Part shown: positions 9,613 through 18,737 of the stretch, piece by piece
How the letters are laid out: each line of letters opens with the position of its first letter
Numbering within the stretch: the stretch's first letter is position 1
Source of the DNA: Paracoccaceae bacterium
GTDB taxonomy: Bacteria > Pseudomonadota > Alphaproteobacteria > Rhodobacterales > Rhodobacteraceae
Direction of reading: 5' to 3'
DNA length: 63,746 nucleotides
Assembly: GCA_024227475.1 (NCBI GenBank)
Contig: JAAEUI010000611.1
Span: 1 to 63,746, forward strand
Notes under the pieces: generated by a model
Databases searched by the model: none
What the model saw: the letters and a program-made list of their open reading frames with translations, nothing else
Told to the model about the DNA's origin: nothing
Made by a program: the position numbers and the translations under genes

Positions 9613-10386
9613 TCAGCGGGTTTTCGGGTGTTTGTCGGACAAGGCGCGAACGATCCCGTGCATGGTGCGCACATCGGCCTGCGTAAGCGGCATCCGGCTG
9701 ATCATGTTGCGCAGATTTGTGATCATGCTTTCAGACTTGTCGTCAGGCCAGAAGAACCCGACCCGATCCAGCCGTTCCTCCATCTGCTCGGTCAGTTTCT
9801 GCACTTCCCGCCTGTCGGCAGCTTTTGTTCCTGCCAGGTCAAGAACCTCTGGCTCGAGCTCCGCGCCCTGCCTGCGCCACTCGTATGCTGTCAGCAGCAC
9901 ACATTGCGCCAGGTTAAGCGACGCAAAAGCCGGGTTCACCGGGACCGAAATAATCGCATTTGCCCTTGCGATGTCATCATTCTGCAACCCGGCACGCTCA
10001 GGCCCGAACAAAACACCAACCTTTTGGCCCTCCCCGATCATGGCGCGCGCCTGTTCCATGGCGCGTTCGGGCGTCACAACCGGCTTGGTCAGATCCCGAC
10101 TCCGGGCAGTTGTGGCAAATACATAATTTAGATCTGCGATGGCTTCGGTTGTAACTTCTGTCAGCATGACCTGATCCAGAACCCTTCCGGCTCCACTGGC
10201 CATCGCCACTGCTTTCTGGTTCGGCCAACCGTCGCGCGGGTTTACCAAACGCATGTGCTCCAGACCAAAATTCCACATCGCCCGAGCCGCCGCGCCGATG
10301 TTCTCGCCCATTTGCGGCTCAACAAGGATCATTGCAGGCTGCGGCCCGCCCCAGTCTGCCGCCTTGCCATGGTCGGTTCCCGACAT
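9613..10386 (-). CDS. trmJ: tRNA (cytidine/uridine-2'-O-)-methyltransferase TrmJ
   Basis: A 257-residue SPOUT-class RNA methylase that methylates position 32 of several tRNAs. The N-terminal half has ILVEPQMGENIGAAARAM, LVNPRDGWPN and VGVLFGPERAGL, all diagnostic motifs, and ISVPVNPAFASLNLAQ forms part of the AdoMet-binding knot. The ATG at 10386 is preceded by GGAGAG at good spacing; a TTG start five codons upstream is possible but would overlap that site. It stands alone between ctaA and the divergent TfoX-like gene. Confidence 0.93.
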   Translation of the reverse strand: MSGTDHGKAADWGGPQPAMILVEPQMGENIGAAARAMWNFGLEHMRLVNPRDGWPNQKAVAMASGAGRVLDQVMLTEVTTEAIADLNYVFATTARSRDLTKPVVTPERAMEQARAMIGEGQKVGVLFGPERAGLQNDDIARANAIISVPVNPAFASLNLAQCVLLTAYEWRRQGAELEPEVLDLAGTKAADRREVQKLTEQMEERLDRVGFFWPDDKSESMITNLRNMISRMPLTQADVRTMHGIVRALSDKHPKTR

Positions 10387-10454
10387 CTTTAAACTCTCCA
10401 AATTCAGCGTGCCGCGTGATACGCTGGGCGCGAACCAATATCAAGGAGCGGCTC

Positions 10455-10784
10455 ATGGCGTATGATGAAGGTCAGGCTCAGATTCTTCGGGATGCTCTGG
10501 CAGAAACCGACGGGATCATCGAGAAAAAAATGTTTGGCGGCCTTTGCTTCATGCTCAATGGCAACATGCTGTGTGGCGCGCACAAAGGCGGAGCAATGTT
10601 CCGTGTCGGCAAGGCAAATGAAGCAGAAGCTTTGGCCGTTGAAGGGGTGTCGCCACTGGCCTTCACGGGCAAGAAAATGGGCGGAATGTTGGAAGTTGAT
10701 GAGGCATTGCTTGTTGATGACCTGCGCCGTGGTCAGGTAATGGCACTGGCCATGGATTTTGTCGCCGCCTTGCCGGCCAAATAG
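10455..10784 (+). CDS. TfoX N-terminal domain protein
   Basis: A 110-residue protein matching the TfoX N-terminal domain, with the family's KKMFGGLCFMLNGNMLCG segment near the start. The start ATG is preceded by AAGGAG with six bases between. In gammaproteobacteria the full TfoX is a competence regulator, but this single-domain form is widespread in alphaproteobacteria and its role is unknown. It lies divergent to trmJ with a short shared promoter region and just upstream of the SMR transporter. Confidence 0.87.
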   Translation: MAYDEGQAQILRDALAETDGIIEKKMFGGLCFMLNGNMLCGAHKGGAMFRVGKANEAEALAVEGVSPLAFTGKKMGGMLEVDEALLVDDLRRGQVMALAMDFVAALPAK

Positions 10785-10874
10785 CGAAATTATAATCTGC
10801 ACCGGCGAATTTTCTTGTTTCTGTGGATCGGTTTGGGCAAGGATTTCTTTGACAATCAGCCCCAGAGGATCGTG

Positions 10875-11210
10875 ATGCCAAGCCACTATGTAGCCCTGAT
10901 TTTTGCTGTCGTTTTCGAGACCATTGGCACCACGGCGCTAAAGGCAACGGCCGAGTTCACCAAACCGCTGCCAATCGCGCTGATGGCCGTGTCATATCTG
11001 ATTTCATTCTATCTGATGGCCTTAACCATGCGGGTTATGCCCGTTGGGCTGGTCTATGCCTTGTGGTCCGGGTTAGGCATTGTTCTGATTACCGCTGCCG
11101 GATATGTGGTTTTCAACCAGAAACTTGATCTCGCCGCGCTGCTGGGCATGGCACTCATTGTCGCAGGAGTGATTGTTATCAATCTGTTTTCTGGTTCCAC
11201 CACCCATTAA
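10875..11210 (+). CDS. SMR family multidrug/guanidinium exporter
   Basis: A 111-residue protein with four transmembrane helices and the small multidrug resistance signature. The essential glutamate lies in the first helix (VVFETIGTTALK). AYALWSGLGIVL-type motif GLVYALWSGLG marks the third helix. Such proteins form antiparallel dimers that exchange protons for quaternary cations or guanidinium. The ATG at 10875 is chosen because AGAGGA precedes it and because the protein then begins at the usual place; an upstream in-frame ATG would add 20 uncharacteristic residues. Confidence 0.92.
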   Translation: MPSHYVALIFAVVFETIGTTALKATAEFTKPLPIALMAVSYLISFYLMALTMRVMPVGLVYALWSGLGIVLITAAGYVVFNQKLDLAALLGMALIVAGVIVINLFSGSTTH

Positions 11211-11253
11211 AACGTTTCAGGTTTGGCCGGAATCGCCAATCCAGAACGCCGCT

Positions 11254-11538
11254 CTAAGCCCCTTCAACGATCACCAGATCCCGGTTGGAATTGTTCAGCG
11301 CGATGGGCAGGATTTCCCGATACTCCGGTGAATTGTAAAACCGCCTTGCCGCATCCGAATCTGGAAACTCGATCACCACATGACGGTCGGGACCGGACCC
11401 TTCGATCTGCTCATAGGCCCCTGCTTTCACAAGAAATCTACCGCCAAATTTCTCAGCAAGAGCGACGGTTTGCCCGGCATATTCTTTGTAAGCCTCAAGG
11501 TTCGTCACTTCAATACGAGCAATAATATAAGCTACCAT
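11254..11538 (-). CDS. DUF1330 protein, second of a tandem pair
   Basis: A 94-residue protein of the DUF1330 family (dimeric alpha/beta ferredoxin-like barrel), with VIEFPDSDAARRFYNSPEYREILP matching the family core. Its function is unknown. It starts one base into the stop codon of the preceding DUF1330 gene, and both are exactly 94 residues with the same motif order, so they arose by tandem duplication and then diverged. Its TAG stop lies inside a TTAGAGC repeat end (11251-11257). Confidence 0.88.
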   Translation of the reverse strand: MVAYIIARIEVTNLEAYKEYAGQTVALAEKFGGRFLVKAGAYEQIEGSGPDRHVVIEFPDSDAARRFYNSPEYREILPIALNNSNRDLVIVEGA

Positions 11539-11822
11539 CAGACACCCTCAACAAACAGGTAATCACGCTTAGCAGCAGGCAACCCGTAGGATAGCGCTTC
11601 CTGGTATTCCGGGCTGTTGTAGAAAGTCTTGGCCGTTTCCATATCACGCCATTTGATGATTACATTGCGCGAACGCGATGCCCCTTCCATCACGGCCGTC
11701 TCGCCGCCGCGTGCCAGAAACTCACCGCCATATTTGGCAACCGCCGGTCCGGCAAGTTCCGCATATTTCGCGTAATTTTCTGCGTCCTGCACATCAATGT
11801 GTGCCATCGTGTAAACCGCCAT
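11538..11822 (-). CDS. DUF1330 protein, first of a tandem pair
   Basis: A 94-residue DUF1330 member, clearly related to its downstream neighbour: NVIIKWRDMETAKTFYNSPEY aligns with the other's VIEFPDSDAARRFYNSPEY. The ATG follows directly after the alaS TAA stop with no gap, so expression with alaS is likely. The biochemical role of this family is not established; a small dimeric binding protein or monooxygenase-like fold is the usual structural description. Confidence 0.88.
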   Translation of the reverse strand: MAVYTMAHIDVQDAENYAKYAELAGPAVAKYGGEFLARGGETAVMEGASRSRNVIIKWRDMETAKTFYNSPEYQEALSYGLPAAKRDYLFVEGV

Positions 11823-14477
11823 TTATCCCTCCAACAGTTTTCGGGCCGCCTCAAGCGCCCCTTTTGCATTTTCCGCACTTGGCCCGCCAGCCTGCGCCAT
11901 GTCCGCACGGCCACCGCCGCCTTTACCACCAAGTGCCTCTGCTGCAGCGCGCACCAGATCAACCGCGGAAACTTCTCCGGTCAGATCGTCTGTAACGCCC
12001 GCAGCCACCGCGGCCTTACCCCCGGCATCGGAAATCAGCACAATAACGCCTGATCCCAGCCGGGATTTTTGTTCGTCAATCAGCCCGCGCAGGTCCCTGG
12101 CAGGTACATCTTTCAGAATCTGGCCATGAAATGTGGTGCCGTTGACCATTTCAGCACCCGAACCTGCGCCCGATCCACCACCAAGGGCCGCCTGCCGGCG
12201 CAACTCCACGATTTCCGCGTGCAGCGCTTTTCGTTCATCCAGCAGTGCGCGAACCCGATCCGGCACATCCTCGGGCCGTGCTTTCATCGCGCCTGCAGCC
12301 TCTGCTAACCGGCTTTGCTGAACCGCCAGATGGTCAAAAGCCGCCTGCCCGGTCAGCGCCTCGATGCGACGCACCCCCGAAGACGACGCGTTTTCGCCAA
12401 GCAGCGCAAACATGCCGATGTCCCCGGTGCGCCGAACGTGGGTTCCGCCACAAAGTTCCAGCGAATAGGTCTGGCCATCGCCACCCTTGCCGCTGCCCTG
12501 TTGCATTCCCATCGAAACCACCCGTACCTCGTCGCCGTATTTCTCACCGAACAACGCCTGCGCTCCCATATCCCGCGCCTCATCCGGCGTCATGATCCGG
12601 GTTTCCACCGGCGAATTCTGGCGGATATAGCCGTTCACCTCGGTTTCCACCTGGCCAAGCTCATGCGCTGACATCGCCTTAGAGTGCGAGAAATCGAACC
12701 GCAGCCGGTCATCAGCATTCAACGAACCGCGCTGCGCCACGTGCTCGCCAAGATGCTGGCGAAGGGCCTCGTGCAGCAGATGGGTTGCCGAGTGGTTTGC
12801 CCGGATATCCGTGCGGCGGGAGTGGCCCACCGCAAGTTCCGCTGCGGAGCCCTCTGCGACTGTGCCACTTATCACCTCGCCGAAATGCACAAAGACTCCG
12901 GCCTTTTTCTTTACATCCGTGATGTCGACAGTGCCGCCGTCTGTTTTGAGTGCACCACTGTCACCAACCTGGCCGCCTGATTCCGCGTAAAACGGAGTTT
13001 GGTTCAGCACAATCTGAACCGCATCGCCCTTGCCAACGGCTTCAACTGTTTCACCGCCGGAAACCAGTGCCAGAATTTGCCCCTCCGCAACTTCCGTGTC
13101 GTACCCCAGAAACTCAGTCGATCCGTGCTGTTCTGCCAAATCAAACCAGACCGTTTCATCTGCGGCTTCGCCCGAACCCGCCCAGGCTGCCCGCGCCTTG
13201 GCTTTTTGCGCATCCATCGCAGCGTCAAATCCGTCGGTATCAACCTCCACGCCCTTCTCGCGCAGCGCATCCTGAGTCAGATCAAGCGGAAATCCGTAAG
13301 TGTCGTATAGTTTGAACGCTGTTTCACCGGGCAGGTTTGCTCCGTCACCAAGCTGCGCCAGTTCCTCGTCCAGCAGCCCAAGACCCCTATCCAGCGTGGT
13401 TTTGAAACGGGTTTCCTCAAGCAGCAATGTCTCTTGGATCATCGCCTGTGCCCGGCCCAGTTCCGGATAGGCCTGGCCCATCTGGCGCACCAGTTCTGGT
13501 ACCAGCCGGTGCATCAGCGGATCTTTCGCCCCCAACAGATGCGCATGGCGCATAGCCCGGCGCATGATCCGGCGCAGAACATACCCGCGCCCCTCGTTTG
13601 AGGGCAGCACGCCATCGGCAATCAGGAAGGAAGTAGAGCGCAGATGATCAGCAATCACACGGTGATGCACATTTTGGTCGCCATAGGGTTCAACACCGGT
13701 GCCGTGGGCCGACGCCTCAATCAGCGCCTTGAACAGATCAGTATCATAGTTGTCGTAGCTGCCCTGCATCAGTGCCGCGATGCGCTCAAGCCCCATACCG
13801 GTGTCGATCGATTGCATATCGAGCGCCACCATAGAGCCATCCTCGAACTGCTCATTCTGCATGAAAACGATGTTCCAGATTTCGATGAACCGGTCGCCAT
13901 CCTCTTCTGGTGTGCCGGGCGGACCACCCGGGATGTGGTCACCGTGATCGTAAAAGATCTCGGTGCACGGACCGCAGGGGCCAGTTGGACCCATCTGCCA
14001 GAAGTTGTCATGCGTGGCGATGCGGATGATACGGTCTTCGGGCACTCCAACCTTTTTCCAGATTTCAAAGGCTTCATCATCGGTGTGATAAACGGTGGCC
14101 AGCAGCCGCGATTTATCGACGCCGAATTCCTTGGTGATCAGGTCCCAGGCAAAAGGAATGGCCTCTTCCTTGAAATAATCCCCAAACGAGAAATTTCCCA
14201 GCATTTCAAAGAACGTATGGTGGCGTGCTGTGTATCCGACATTGTCCAGATCATTGTGTTTACCACCGGCGCGCACACATTTCTGCGCGGTCGTTGCACG
14301 TTTGTAATCGCGGGTCTCCTGCCCCAGAAATAGATTCTTGAACTGCACCATACCCGAATTCACGAACATCAGCGTCGGGTCATTGCGCGGCACCAAAGGT
14401 GAGCTGTCGACTACCGCGTGGCCGTTCTGGGCAAAAAAATCCAGAAAAGTGGTCCGAATGTCGTTGAGGCTGATCAT
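11823..14477 (-). CDS. alaS: Alanine--tRNA ligase
   Basis: An 884-residue class II synthetase that charges tRNA-Ala and edits Ser/Gly mischarging. Seen in order: the N-terminal aminoacylation domain with [20 protein letters not shown], the tRNA-recognition region, the editing domain with [12 protein letters not shown] and later [14 protein letters not shown] (zinc-binding Cys/His), a coiled-coil stretch, and a Gly-rich C-terminal DHHA1 domain (ADMAQAGG). Length is normal. Two DUF1330 genes follow without a gap. It lies downstream of recA with a recA terminator in between. Confidence 0.98.
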   Translation of the reverse strand: MISLNDIRTTFLDFFAQNGHAVVDSSPLVPRNDPTLMFVNSGMVQFKNLFLGQETRDYKRATTAQKCVRAGGKHNDLDNVGYTARHHTFFEMLGNFSFGDYFKEEAIPFAWDLITKEFGVDKSRLLATVYHTDDEAFEIWKKVGVPEDRIIRIATHDNFWQMGPTGPCGPCTEIFYDHGDHIPGGPPGTPEEDGDRFIEIWNIVFMQNEQFEDGSMVALDMQSIDTGMGLERIAALMQGSYDNYDTDLFKALIEASAHGTGVEPYGDQNVHHRVIADHLRSTSFLIADGVLPSNEGRGYVLRRIMRRAMRHAHLLGAKDPLMHRLVPELVRQMGQAYPELGRAQAMIQETLLLEETRFKTTLDRGLGLLDEELAQLGDGANLPGETAFKLYDTYGFPLDLTQDALREKGVEVDTDGFDAAMDAQKAKARAAWAGSGEAADETVWFDLAEQHGSTEFLGYDTEVAEGQILALVSGGETVEAVGKGDAVQIVLNQTPFYAESGGQVGDSGALKTDGGTVDITDVKKKAGVFVHFGEVISGTVAEGSAAELAVGHSRRTDIRANHSATHLLHEALRQHLGEHVAQRGSLNADDRLRFDFSHSKAMSAHELGQVETEVNGYIRQNSPVETRIMTPDEARDMGAQALFGEKYGDEVRVVSMGMQQGSGKGGDGQTYSLELCGGTHVRRTGDIGMFALLGENASSSGVRRIEALTGQAAFDHLAVQQSRLAEAAGAMKARPEDVPDRVRALLDERKALHAEIVELRRQAALGGGSGAGSGAEMVNGTTFHGQILKDVPARDLRGLIDEQKSRLGSGVIVLISDAGGKAAVAAGVTDDLTGEVSAVDLVRAAAEALGGKGGGGRADMAQAGGPSAENAKGALEAARKLLEG

Positions 14478-14557
14478 CTGCGTCGGTCCTGGGGCTTGGT
14501 CTTACGGGCTGAAAACGGGTTTACCGCCCAGTTTTCAGACTGTCCACAGGACAATTG

Positions 14558-14584
14558 AAAACGCCGGGCCAATCCCCGGCGTTT
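14558..14584 (-). terminator. Rho-independent terminator after recA
   Basis: A perfect 10-bp inverted repeat, AAACGCCGGG and CCCGGCGTTT, with a six-base loop. On the minus strand it is followed by TTTTC. It sits 87 bases after the recA stop and 81 bases before the alaS start, so it separates the two transcripts. The T-run is short, so efficiency is uncertain. Confidence 0.7.
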
Positions 14585-14670
14585 GCATATTGTCAAATCG
14601 TTTTCGCTTCAATGCTCCCCAAATACCCAGGTCAGGAACAAAAACACAAAGACGCTACAGGATACCGGGG

Positions 14671-15747
14671 TCAGGCCTCCAGCACCTCATCCCCTTCATC
14701 TGCCGGTGGTGGTGGCGCATCGAAATCGAGCCCGTGGGCGGCGCGGATTTTGTCCTCGATCTCATAAGCAATCGCCGGATTATCTTTCAGGAAGGTCTTG
14801 GCATTCTCCCGCCCCTGCCCGATCCGCTGATCGCCATAGGAAAACCAGGAGCCGGATTTTTCAACAATTCCGGCCTTGACGCCGAGATCTATCAACTCAC
14901 CGCGCTTGGAAATACCTTCGCCATACATGATGTCGAACTCCACTTGTTTGAACGGCGGGGCCACCTTGTTTTTGACCACTTTGACCCGCGTGGCGTTGCC
15001 CACAATCTCATCCCGATCCTTGATCGATCCGATCCGGCGGATATCAAGCCGCACCGAGGCGTAGAATTTCAGCGCATTACCACCCGATGTCGTTTCTGGT
15101 GAGCCAAACATCACGCCGATTTTCATCCGGATCTGGTTGATGAAAATCACCGTGCAGCCGGATTTTGAGATCGAACCCGTCAGTTTTCGCATGGCTTGTG
15201 ACATCAACCGTGCCTGTGCACCAACCTGATGATCACCCATATCACCCTCAAGCTCCGCCCGGGGCGTCAGCGCGGCCACAGAATCCACCACGACCATGGA
15301 CACAGCGCCAGAACGCACCAGCGTATCGGTTATTTCCAGCGCCTGTTCACCGGCATCGGGCTGGGAAATCAGCAACTCGTCCAGATTAACGCCAAGCTTT
15401 TTGGCATAGGTCGGGTCAAGTGCATGTTCCGCGTCCACAAATGCGCAAACCCCGCCCTTTTTTTGTTCCTCTGCAATGGCATGCAGGGCCAGTGTGGTTT
15501 TGCCTGAGCTTTCCGGCCCGTAAATCTCAACAATCCGGCCCTTGGGTAAACCTCCTATACCAAGGGCAATATCAAGACCGATCGACCCGGTTGAGGTCGA
15601 ATCAATATCCATAACGGCATTGTCCTGCCCCAGCTTCATGATCGAGCCTTTGCCAAACTGCCGTTCGATCTGACCCAAAGCCGATTCCAGTGCCTTTTGT
15701 TTGTCCATTGCGCGTCTTTCGTCCAGATTAAGCAAGCTTGTCGCCAT
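14671..15747 (-). CDS. recA: Recombinase RecA
   Basis: A 358-residue RecA: ATP-dependent strand exchange, LexA co-protease and SOS activator. The Walker A motif GPESSGKTT, the VVDSVAAL Walker B strand and the IFINQIR segment of loop L2 are all present. The C-terminus is acidic (DEGDEVLEA). The start [12 protein letters not shown] is chosen since AAGGAC precedes it and the family begins here; an upstream in-frame ATG would add 29 residues of unlike sequence. An SOS box lies about 80 bases upstream, and a terminator follows. Confidence 0.98.
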   Translation of the reverse strand: MATSLLNLDERRAMDKQKALESALGQIERQFGKGSIMKLGQDNAVMDIDSTSTGSIGLDIALGIGGLPKGRIVEIYGPESSGKTTLALHAIAEEQKKGGVCAFVDAEHALDPTYAKKLGVNLDELLISQPDAGEQALEITDTLVRSGAVSMVVVDSVAALTPRAELEGDMGDHQVGAQARLMSQAMRKLTGSISKSGCTVIFINQIRMKIGVMFGSPETTSGGNALKFYASVRLDIRRIGSIKDRDEIVGNATRVKVVKNKVAPPFKQVEFDIMYGEGISKRGELIDLGVKAGIVEKSGSWFSYGDQRIGQGRENAKTFLKDNPAIAYEIEDKIRAAHGLDFDAPPPPADEGDEVLEA

Positions 15748-15828
15748 TGTTTTAGTCCTTATTTCATATCGCACGCGTCGCGGCAATCTCTGCTGATGTT
15801 CGCCTCTTGTTCTCATTTCACTGTATGA

Positions 15829-15843
15829 GATCAAAAAGAGAAC
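15829..15843 (-). promoter_or_regulatory. LexA (SOS) box upstream of recA
   Basis: On the minus strand the sequence is GTTC, seven bases, GATC, located 82 bases before the recA start. Alphaproteobacterial LexA recognises a direct repeat GTTC-N7-GTTC; the second half here differs at one base. A GTTC-N7-GATC variant is, as far as I recall, known from Rhodobacter SOS genes. Position upstream of recA supports the call. Confidence 0.78.
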
Positions 15844-15942
15844 ATTTCAAGTAAAATTTTCAATTCCACAATTTCGCATGAAGGTTTATGATTGGTAAAA
15901 GAGTCACTTAAAAAGTGAACTATCTGAGGTGTGCGTGCGGGT

Positions 15943-16539
15943 ATGTTGATTTTTCTCAAGCAGAAGTTGGTGTTTTTTGCGACGCCTAAAACTGCCTCAA
16001 CATCCATTGAAATGGCTCTTGGCATGCGTTGCGATATCCGTATTTCAAAATCACCAAACGCAAAGCACACACCTTACCGCAAGTATCAACGCCTGCTTGA
16101 ACCTTTTGTCATGACCCTGACCGGCGATGCACCTGAAACCGTTGCGGCAATGCGAGAACCGGTTAGCTGGCTTGGAAGCTGGTACCGCTACCGCAGCAGG
16201 GACGAGATAAAGGGCACAGAAAAAGGCACAGCCGGCCTCAGTTTTAATCAATTTGTCGAAGCCTACCTATCTGACGATCAGCCGGAATTTGCCCGCGTCG
16301 GTTCGCAAGCCCGCTTTCTCTGCAACAGGGAGGGGGATTTGGGGATCAGTCATTTATTCCGATATGAAGAAATTGACACGTTGGTTGGATTCTTACAGCG
16401 CAGGCTCGGCTTACAGTTTAAAATTGGCCAAATGAACACCTCCCCGCTTGCAGATATCCAGCTCAGCCCAGAACTTCGGCGCGAGCTTGGTGATGCTTAT
16501 CGGCAGGATTTTGAACTTTACAAGAGCTTGTCACCGTAA
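15943..16539 (+). CDS. Small sulfotransferase-like protein
   Basis: A protein of about 198 residues with an N-terminal VFFATPKTASTSIE segment that matches the 5'-phosphosulfate (PAPS) binding loop of sulfotransferases (PKTxSTS variant). AMREPVSWLGSWYRYR resembles the 3'-phosphate-binding RDP/S region, and LSFNQFVEAYL and the RYEEIDTLVGFL stretch are common in bacterial glycan-type sulfotransferases. A GTG four codons upstream is an alternative start, but it lies directly on the GAGGT. Divergent from recA. The acceptor is unknown; surface polysaccharide or a small molecule are possible. Confidence 0.75.
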   Translation: MLIFLKQKLVFFATPKTASTSIEMALGMRCDIRISKSPNAKHTPYRKYQRLLEPFVMTLTGDAPETVAAMREPVSWLGSWYRYRSRDEIKGTEKGTAGLSFNQFVEAYLSDDQPEFARVGSQARFLCNREGDLGISHLFRYEEIDTLVGFLQRRLGLQFKIGQMNTSPLADIQLSPELRRELGDAYRQDFELYKSLSP

Positions 16540-16630
16540 AGCGTTCTACATTTACCTGAGGCAAACTAATATGAAAACCGCCGGCCTATGTAACTGATAA
16601 CGTGGAAGTTTCGAGTTTGCATCGGCGTAC

Positions 16631-16691
16631 CTAGAGCGTTTCACGATTTATTGGAATCGCCAATGAATCGTGAAAAGCAGAATTGCTCTAA
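16631..16691. repeat. TTAGAGC-family short hairpin repeat
   Basis: A 61-bp element that begins CTAGAGCG and ends GCTCTAA, enclosing a 16-bp stem (TTTCACGATTTATTGG with its partner, one wobble) and a five-base loop. The same hairpin recurs at 46650-46690 in inverse orientation. The stop codon TAG of cckA lies inside its right end. Confidence 0.85.
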
Positions 16692-18487
16692 CTGGACGAC
16701 AGGTCGCGAACCTTATCGATCAGCTGCAGCAGCGAAAATGGCTTAGGCAGAAACGCAGCATTGGCGATATCCGCGTGATCCTTTGCGACCTTTTCTTCAG
16801 CGTATCCTGAGACAAAAATTACTTTGGTTTCCGGCCGGTCTTCTAATGCCATCCGCACCCAGGTTGGCCCATCCATCCCCGGCATGACCACATCTGAAAC
16901 GATGATATCAACATGCACGGTCTTATCAATCAGCTTATTGAGCGCGAGTTCTGCTGAAGCGGCCTCAAGCACTTCAATTCCGTGGAGCTTCATCGCCCGA
17001 GACGCAAAAGCCCGCACCGGCGTCTCATCCTCGACCAGCATGACCGTCAACCCGTCCAACCGCTTCGAACGCGACGCCTCAACTTTAACGATTTCTTTAC
17101 GGGGCTGTGCATTGGCAGATTGCGCTGGCAACAGAATTGTAAAAGATGATCCCTTTTCGAATTCGCTGCTTGCAAAGATGAACCCGCCGGTTTGCTTGAT
17201 GATGCCATAAGCCATCGACAACCCCAGCCCAGTACCCTCGCCAACTGGCTTTGAGGTGAAAAAAGGTTCAAATATTTTGGACAAACGGTCCTGGCGAATA
17301 CCGCATCCGTTATCCGTCACTTTGATACAGACGTACTCACCAACGGGAACGGTAGCCTTGTCAAAAACCGTATCTTCCTTGCAGTCATACAGGCTGCTTA
17401 TTATCGTTACTTCGCCACCATCGGGCATCGCGTCACGCGCATTGACGACCAAATTCATGATCACCTGCTCCAGCTGCCGACCATCCACAAACACACACGG
17501 CAGGTGCTTTCCAAATTCAGTTTGCAACCGCACTTTCTCGCCCAGCAGGCGGTTCAGCAGATGCGTCAGATCCGACAGTGTGTCATTAACCTTCCGAATG
17601 CTTGGGCGCAGGTTTTGTTTGCGTGAAAAAGCCAGCAGTTGCCCAACCAGAGCCGCTGCCCTGTTGGCATTCTGGCTGATCTGGACCAGATCGCCATAGT
17701 CAGGATCGCCCTGGTCATGACGCAAAAGTAACAAGTCGCAATACCCTGAAATTGCAGTTAAAAGATTGTTGAAATCATGGGCAACGCCGCCTGCCAACTG
17801 TCCGATCGCCTGCATTTTCTGGCTTTGGACGAACTGAGCCTCAAGAGATTTCAGCTCTGTTGCATCACTCAAGGTTGCAATCAAGGTACCAGGCGGTCCA
17901 ACCGGCGAATCCATCAGTGAAACCTGTAAAACAAAATCCCGGGTGCCGCGTTTTGCCTGAACCATCTCAGGCTTGGGTTTGTTCGGCTTAGCCCGCGCCG
18001 CTGAAAGCCAAGTATCAACGGTCTGCCCTAAACCCTCAACAAGATCTTCAAATCGGGGAGATTCACCGGCGTTTATTCCCAAAAAGCCGCGGGCCGGGCT
18101 GTTTGCCTGATCAACAAGGCCGGAAGTGTTTATCCGAACCAATGCGATGGGAAGATTGTCGAATTGCTTCTTAATCGAGGCTGCCACACGGTCTTCCGTA
18201 AGTTCCGAGATTGTCGGGATAGGTGTTTTCACCGACGTGTTGCCTATCACCCCGGTATCAGTTTCACTTTGATTCCGGCCCATTCCTTCTCTGACGACCA
18301 AAGGCTCGGCAAAACAGGCTGTGACGACAAAGCCTGCCAGAAGCGCACAGCAGCCAGCCAACAAATACCAGCCAGACAGCCGCGACAACAGGCCGAGAGC
18401 AACAACCAGAAAACCTGCAAAGGCAGCCGGAAAAAACAAATCAGATAGTTTTGTGTTCCCCATTTCGCCCCAAGGTAATTCTGTCAT
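16688..18487 (-). CDS. cckA: CckA-type hybrid histidine kinase
   Basis: A 599-residue membrane-bound sensor kinase. Two hydrophobic segments lie at residues ~17-60, then a PAS-like domain (~105-210), a HisKA dimerisation domain with phospho-acceptor H237 (GGVAHDFNNLLT), an HATPase domain with N349, DNGCGI and GTGLGLSMAYGI, and a receiver domain with phospho-acceptor D532 (VSDVVMPGMDG). GQLAGGVAHDFNNLL plus a receiver is the CckA signature; CckA feeds phosphate through ChpT to the master regulator CtrA. It seems shorter than Caulobacter CckA, with a reduced sensory region. The stop codon is part of a TTAGAGC repeat, and another repeat end abuts the start. Confidence 0.88.
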   Translation of the reverse strand: MTELPWGEMGNTKLSDLFFPAAFAGFLVVALGLLSRLSGWYLLAGCCALLAGFVVTACFAEPLVVREGMGRNQSETDTGVIGNTSVKTPIPTISELTEDRVAASIKKQFDNLPIALVRINTSGLVDQANSPARGFLGINAGESPRFEDLVEGLGQTVDTWLSAARAKPNKPKPEMVQAKRGTRDFVLQVSLMDSPVGPPGTLIATLSDATELKSLEAQFVQSQKMQAIGQLAGGVAHDFNNLLTAISGYCDLLLLRHDQGDPDYGDLVQISQNANRAAALVGQLLAFSRKQNLRPSIRKVNDTLSDLTHLLNRLLGEKVRLQTEFGKHLPCVFVDGRQLEQVIMNLVVNARDAMPDGGEVTIISSLYDCKEDTVFDKATVPVGEYVCIKVTDNGCGIRQDRLSKIFEPFFTSKPVGEGTGLGLSMAYGIIKQTGGFIFASSEFEKGSSFTILLPAQSANAQPRKEIVKVEASRSKRLDGLTVMLVEDETPVRAFASRAMKLHGIEVLEAASAELALNKLIDKTVHVDIIVSDVVMPGMDGPTWVRMALEDRPETKVIFVSGYAEEKVAKDHADIANAAFLPKPFSLLQLIDKVRDLSSS

Positions 18488-18737
18488 CTAGAGCATTTCT
18501 GGTTTTTGTTTGATTAACAAACTTAATCAGAAACGAAACTATATCAACGGTTTAAGACTACAATTCGCCTTCAAACTACTTTAGTTTTGCGGCACAACGC
18601 TCGCCGCAATTTCACGCATTCTTAATCAGGGAAATTGTGAAAAGGCTAACAGTCCAATAGCCAGCACTCGGCATTCTTTACTCAATTGGTTAAGAATACC
18701 CAAAAACACCATGCTTTTCAACTTAAGGTTGCTCTAA
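18488..18737. repeat. AT-rich degenerate TTAGAGC-bounded interval
   Basis: The whole cckA-rsmB intergenic region opens with TCTAGAGCATTTC next to the cckA start and closes with GCTCTAA containing the rsmB stop. These ends match the long copies' TTAGAGCATTTCC and GCTCTAA. The inside is AT-rich, with a GTTTG-ATTAA-CAAAC hairpin at the left, and aligns only poorly with the 117-bp form. It may be two decayed elements. It must also hold the cckA promoter. Confidence 0.55.

Noticed and set aside
13644-14333. 229-codon frame antisense to alaS
   Set aside because: It mirrors alaS codons and has no ribosome site or family match.
18505-18530. TTAA-N-TTAA as a CtrA site upstream of cckA
   Set aside because: The spacing is five, not seven bases.
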